Shown: one piece after another, positions 62,512 to 64,000 of the stretch
Layout of the letters: each line of letters opens with the position of its first letter
How positions within the stretch are numbered: position 1 is the stretch's first letter
NCBI GenBank assembly: GCA_964023205.1
Contig: OZ026833.1
Location: 3,284,965 to 3,348,964, forward strand
Length of the DNA stretch: 64,000 bases
Direction of reading: 5' to 3'
DNA from: Lutraria lutraria
Taxonomy: Eukaryota > Mollusca > Bivalvia > Venerida > Mactridae
Made by a program: the position numbers and the translations under genes
The notes under the pieces: generated by a model
The model's input: only the letters and a program-made list of their open reading frames with translations
The model's database searches: none
Told to the model about the DNA's origin: nothing

Positions 62512-62912
62512 AGTCCCATAATCATATAATTTATCGGTCGTAATAGTTTCTGTTTGTTCTATAACAGAGAAATCCGGTGTGCTTTCCTCCCGTGCGTACT
62601 TTTCCTCCCGTGCATACTTCATAGCAAGAAAAAATGTTTCCAAAATCACTATCGTATTTTTTTCAATATCATTGAAAAAAAAAACTATTTATTGAATAGC
62701 TGTGTTTTCCCGAAGTCATATTATGCAAACGAAATGAAGTGACGTCACGCGCTCTATATATTTCAAGTTTACAAAAGCAAAGTTCACACGGAAATTAGTG
62801 TTTTTTAGAAGAAAAGGGGCTCGCTTCGTCAGTAATTATTATATTAGGATAATATCAGCAATTGTTTGGGGTTTTTTTGCATATATTTTTATAGCAAAAA
62901 GCTAATGGGATT
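62512..62912 (+). mobile_element. TTAA MITE family, copy 3
   Basis: A 401-bp unit with TTAA at 62508-62511 and 62913-62916 is colinear with copy 2. The extra length is explained mainly by a local tandem duplication of about 18 bp ('tttcctcccgtgc' twice, 62583-62615). The CRE palindrome TGACGTCA is kept at 62740-62747. The 62-codon frame within it is incidental. Confidence 0.85.
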
Positions 62913-62916
62913 TTAA

Positions 62917-64000
62917 ATATATACAAATATGATATGTTTTCTAATATTACAAAATTAGATAAAATATGTTGTCATTTATGACATTGAAGAATATTGTCTA
63001 TTTGTTATTTACACTGTCATTATAGTGTTAATGCAAACTGTGATAAGAGAAATGGAATCATTGCATTGATATTTATACAATAAACAAATTAAAGAAAGTC
63101 AGGCTGCAGGCAGTTGATGCGCAATGCTGTGTATTCAAACATCCAGGTAAGGTAAAGTAACGTAAATAATTATGTTCGCGTTATCGGAGACAATGCTTTT
63201 CTCTTCGTCTATGGATAAGGAAAGTATTCCTATATATAACTCAAAGTACTTGAGAGCTGAATTTAAATTAGACTTGCTCTGCTACATGGAACGGGAACCA
63301 GTTTCTCATTTGCATAGTGGATGTAGAAAACATCAAAATCATGCGCATCGGGCGAGTGATGGCTATAGAAAACTAAAACTATCATTCAACTTCCATAAAA
63401 AAACATCCAGCATCCTCCAACAATGCTCCTTTCCACAAATCTCCATTTTAAAAATATTCATGCATTTGCACATTTTTTACTTTATGGTAACCCTGAGCAA
63501 TGGGAAGAAAAAGCGAAAGATGGATTCACTGTGAGTGTTGTACAACTGATTAGTGCTCAATCAACAACCTAAAAGCAAAGAAAAGTGTATTTCCTGGACA
63601 ATTTCATAAGAACACTCGGCAATTGTGTATCTTCAACCAAACAAACGTGTGACAAAATTGATATCATTAGAGCATTTTAAATTGGAATGTGATGGAGATA
63701 ATACAATTACAGGTGCTCTTAAAACTGTTTAAAATTCATTAAAAATCACAAAAGTCGTATGATATACATGAATATTGAGTAGATACCCTCGTAGACTTTA
63801 TCTCATAAAGTACTCATAAATAATCGTCAACTGGAAACGGCATTTGTACATGTGTTAACTGTTGCACAAAATATACATACATTCCTCGTCCTGCAGATAA
63901 TAAACATAGTGAAACAGTGTCTCCGTGAGTGTTGTTAGATCCAACCACACAAGAAGAATATTCATCTATGCTTACATTTGCAAAATGTATCTTGATTACC
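62917..64000. other. Intergenic; one unexplained ORF
   Basis: A 120-codon plus-strand frame (63172-63534) has no recognisable domain and is near chance length. Ten sense codons from an ATG at 63117 run into CAG|GTAAGG at 63144-63152, an excellent donor match, but no partner exon was identified. Confidence 0.35.

Noticed and set aside
63172..63534. Plus-strand 120-codon ORF as a gene
   Set aside because: It shows no recognisable motif and is again near chance length. Its composition (Lys/His/Ser/Phe-rich) looks like translated intergenic DNA.

Overview
The window is a gene-poor, AT-rich (roughly one third G+C by eye) piece of nuclear DNA from an animal, most likely a bivalve mollusc. There are no operons, Shine-Dalgarno sites or densely packed ORFs. 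The best lineage clue is repeat content. Two tandem blocks (about 30770-31475 and 40290-40786) carry the 'tgacctagtttttgaccc' and 'gaccttgacctttgacc' type monomers that, from general knowledge, litter bivalve intergenic DNA. Several tRNA-headed SINE pieces end in the 'ggtgcgacgttaaacccc' type tail, also familiar from bivalves. The assignment is inference and no search was run.

The only protein-coding gene I can support is on the minus strand at 17033-18073. It is an intronless class A (rhodopsin-like) G-protein-coupled receptor with seven recognisable membrane segments and altered activation motifs (EKI in place of DRY, YLIVY in place of NPxxY). The other long reading frame system, about 43165-45030 on the plus strand, is a broken, 5'-truncated non-LTR retrotransposon (LINE) that retains reverse-transcriptase motifs, a Cys-rich finger and the C-terminal domain.

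Most of the describable structure is non-autonomous DNA transposons whose ends can be read directly. They are: a pogo/Tigger-like MITE at 1631-1829 with TA flanks; a GC-rich fold-back at 3930-4177 with a 9-bp duplication; a family of about 380-400 bp TTAA-flanked MITEs with three copies (20011-20390 minus, 55256-55638, 62512-62912); a larger TTAA-flanked inverted-repeat element at 19632-20707 into which one of those copies is nested; a nearly perfect 750-bp palindrome at 54134-54887; and a 1203-bp hAT-like element at 56750-57952 with an exact 8-bp duplication. Further dispersed families are a three-copy repeat at 10119-10292, 11991-12162 and 25952-26077, and a twin 127-bp repeat at 1-127 and 13792-13918. 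Two minisatellites stand out: 50942-51194 with a strict 11-bp period and 59382-59612 with a 30-bp period.

The genes do not form a pathway or system. The receptor stands alone in a mobile-element landscape. The long stretches between the listed features hold no ORF, RNA gene or repeat that I can defend. Coding exons shorter than about 150 bp could be hidden there, because spliced genes cannot be recognised reliably by eye.
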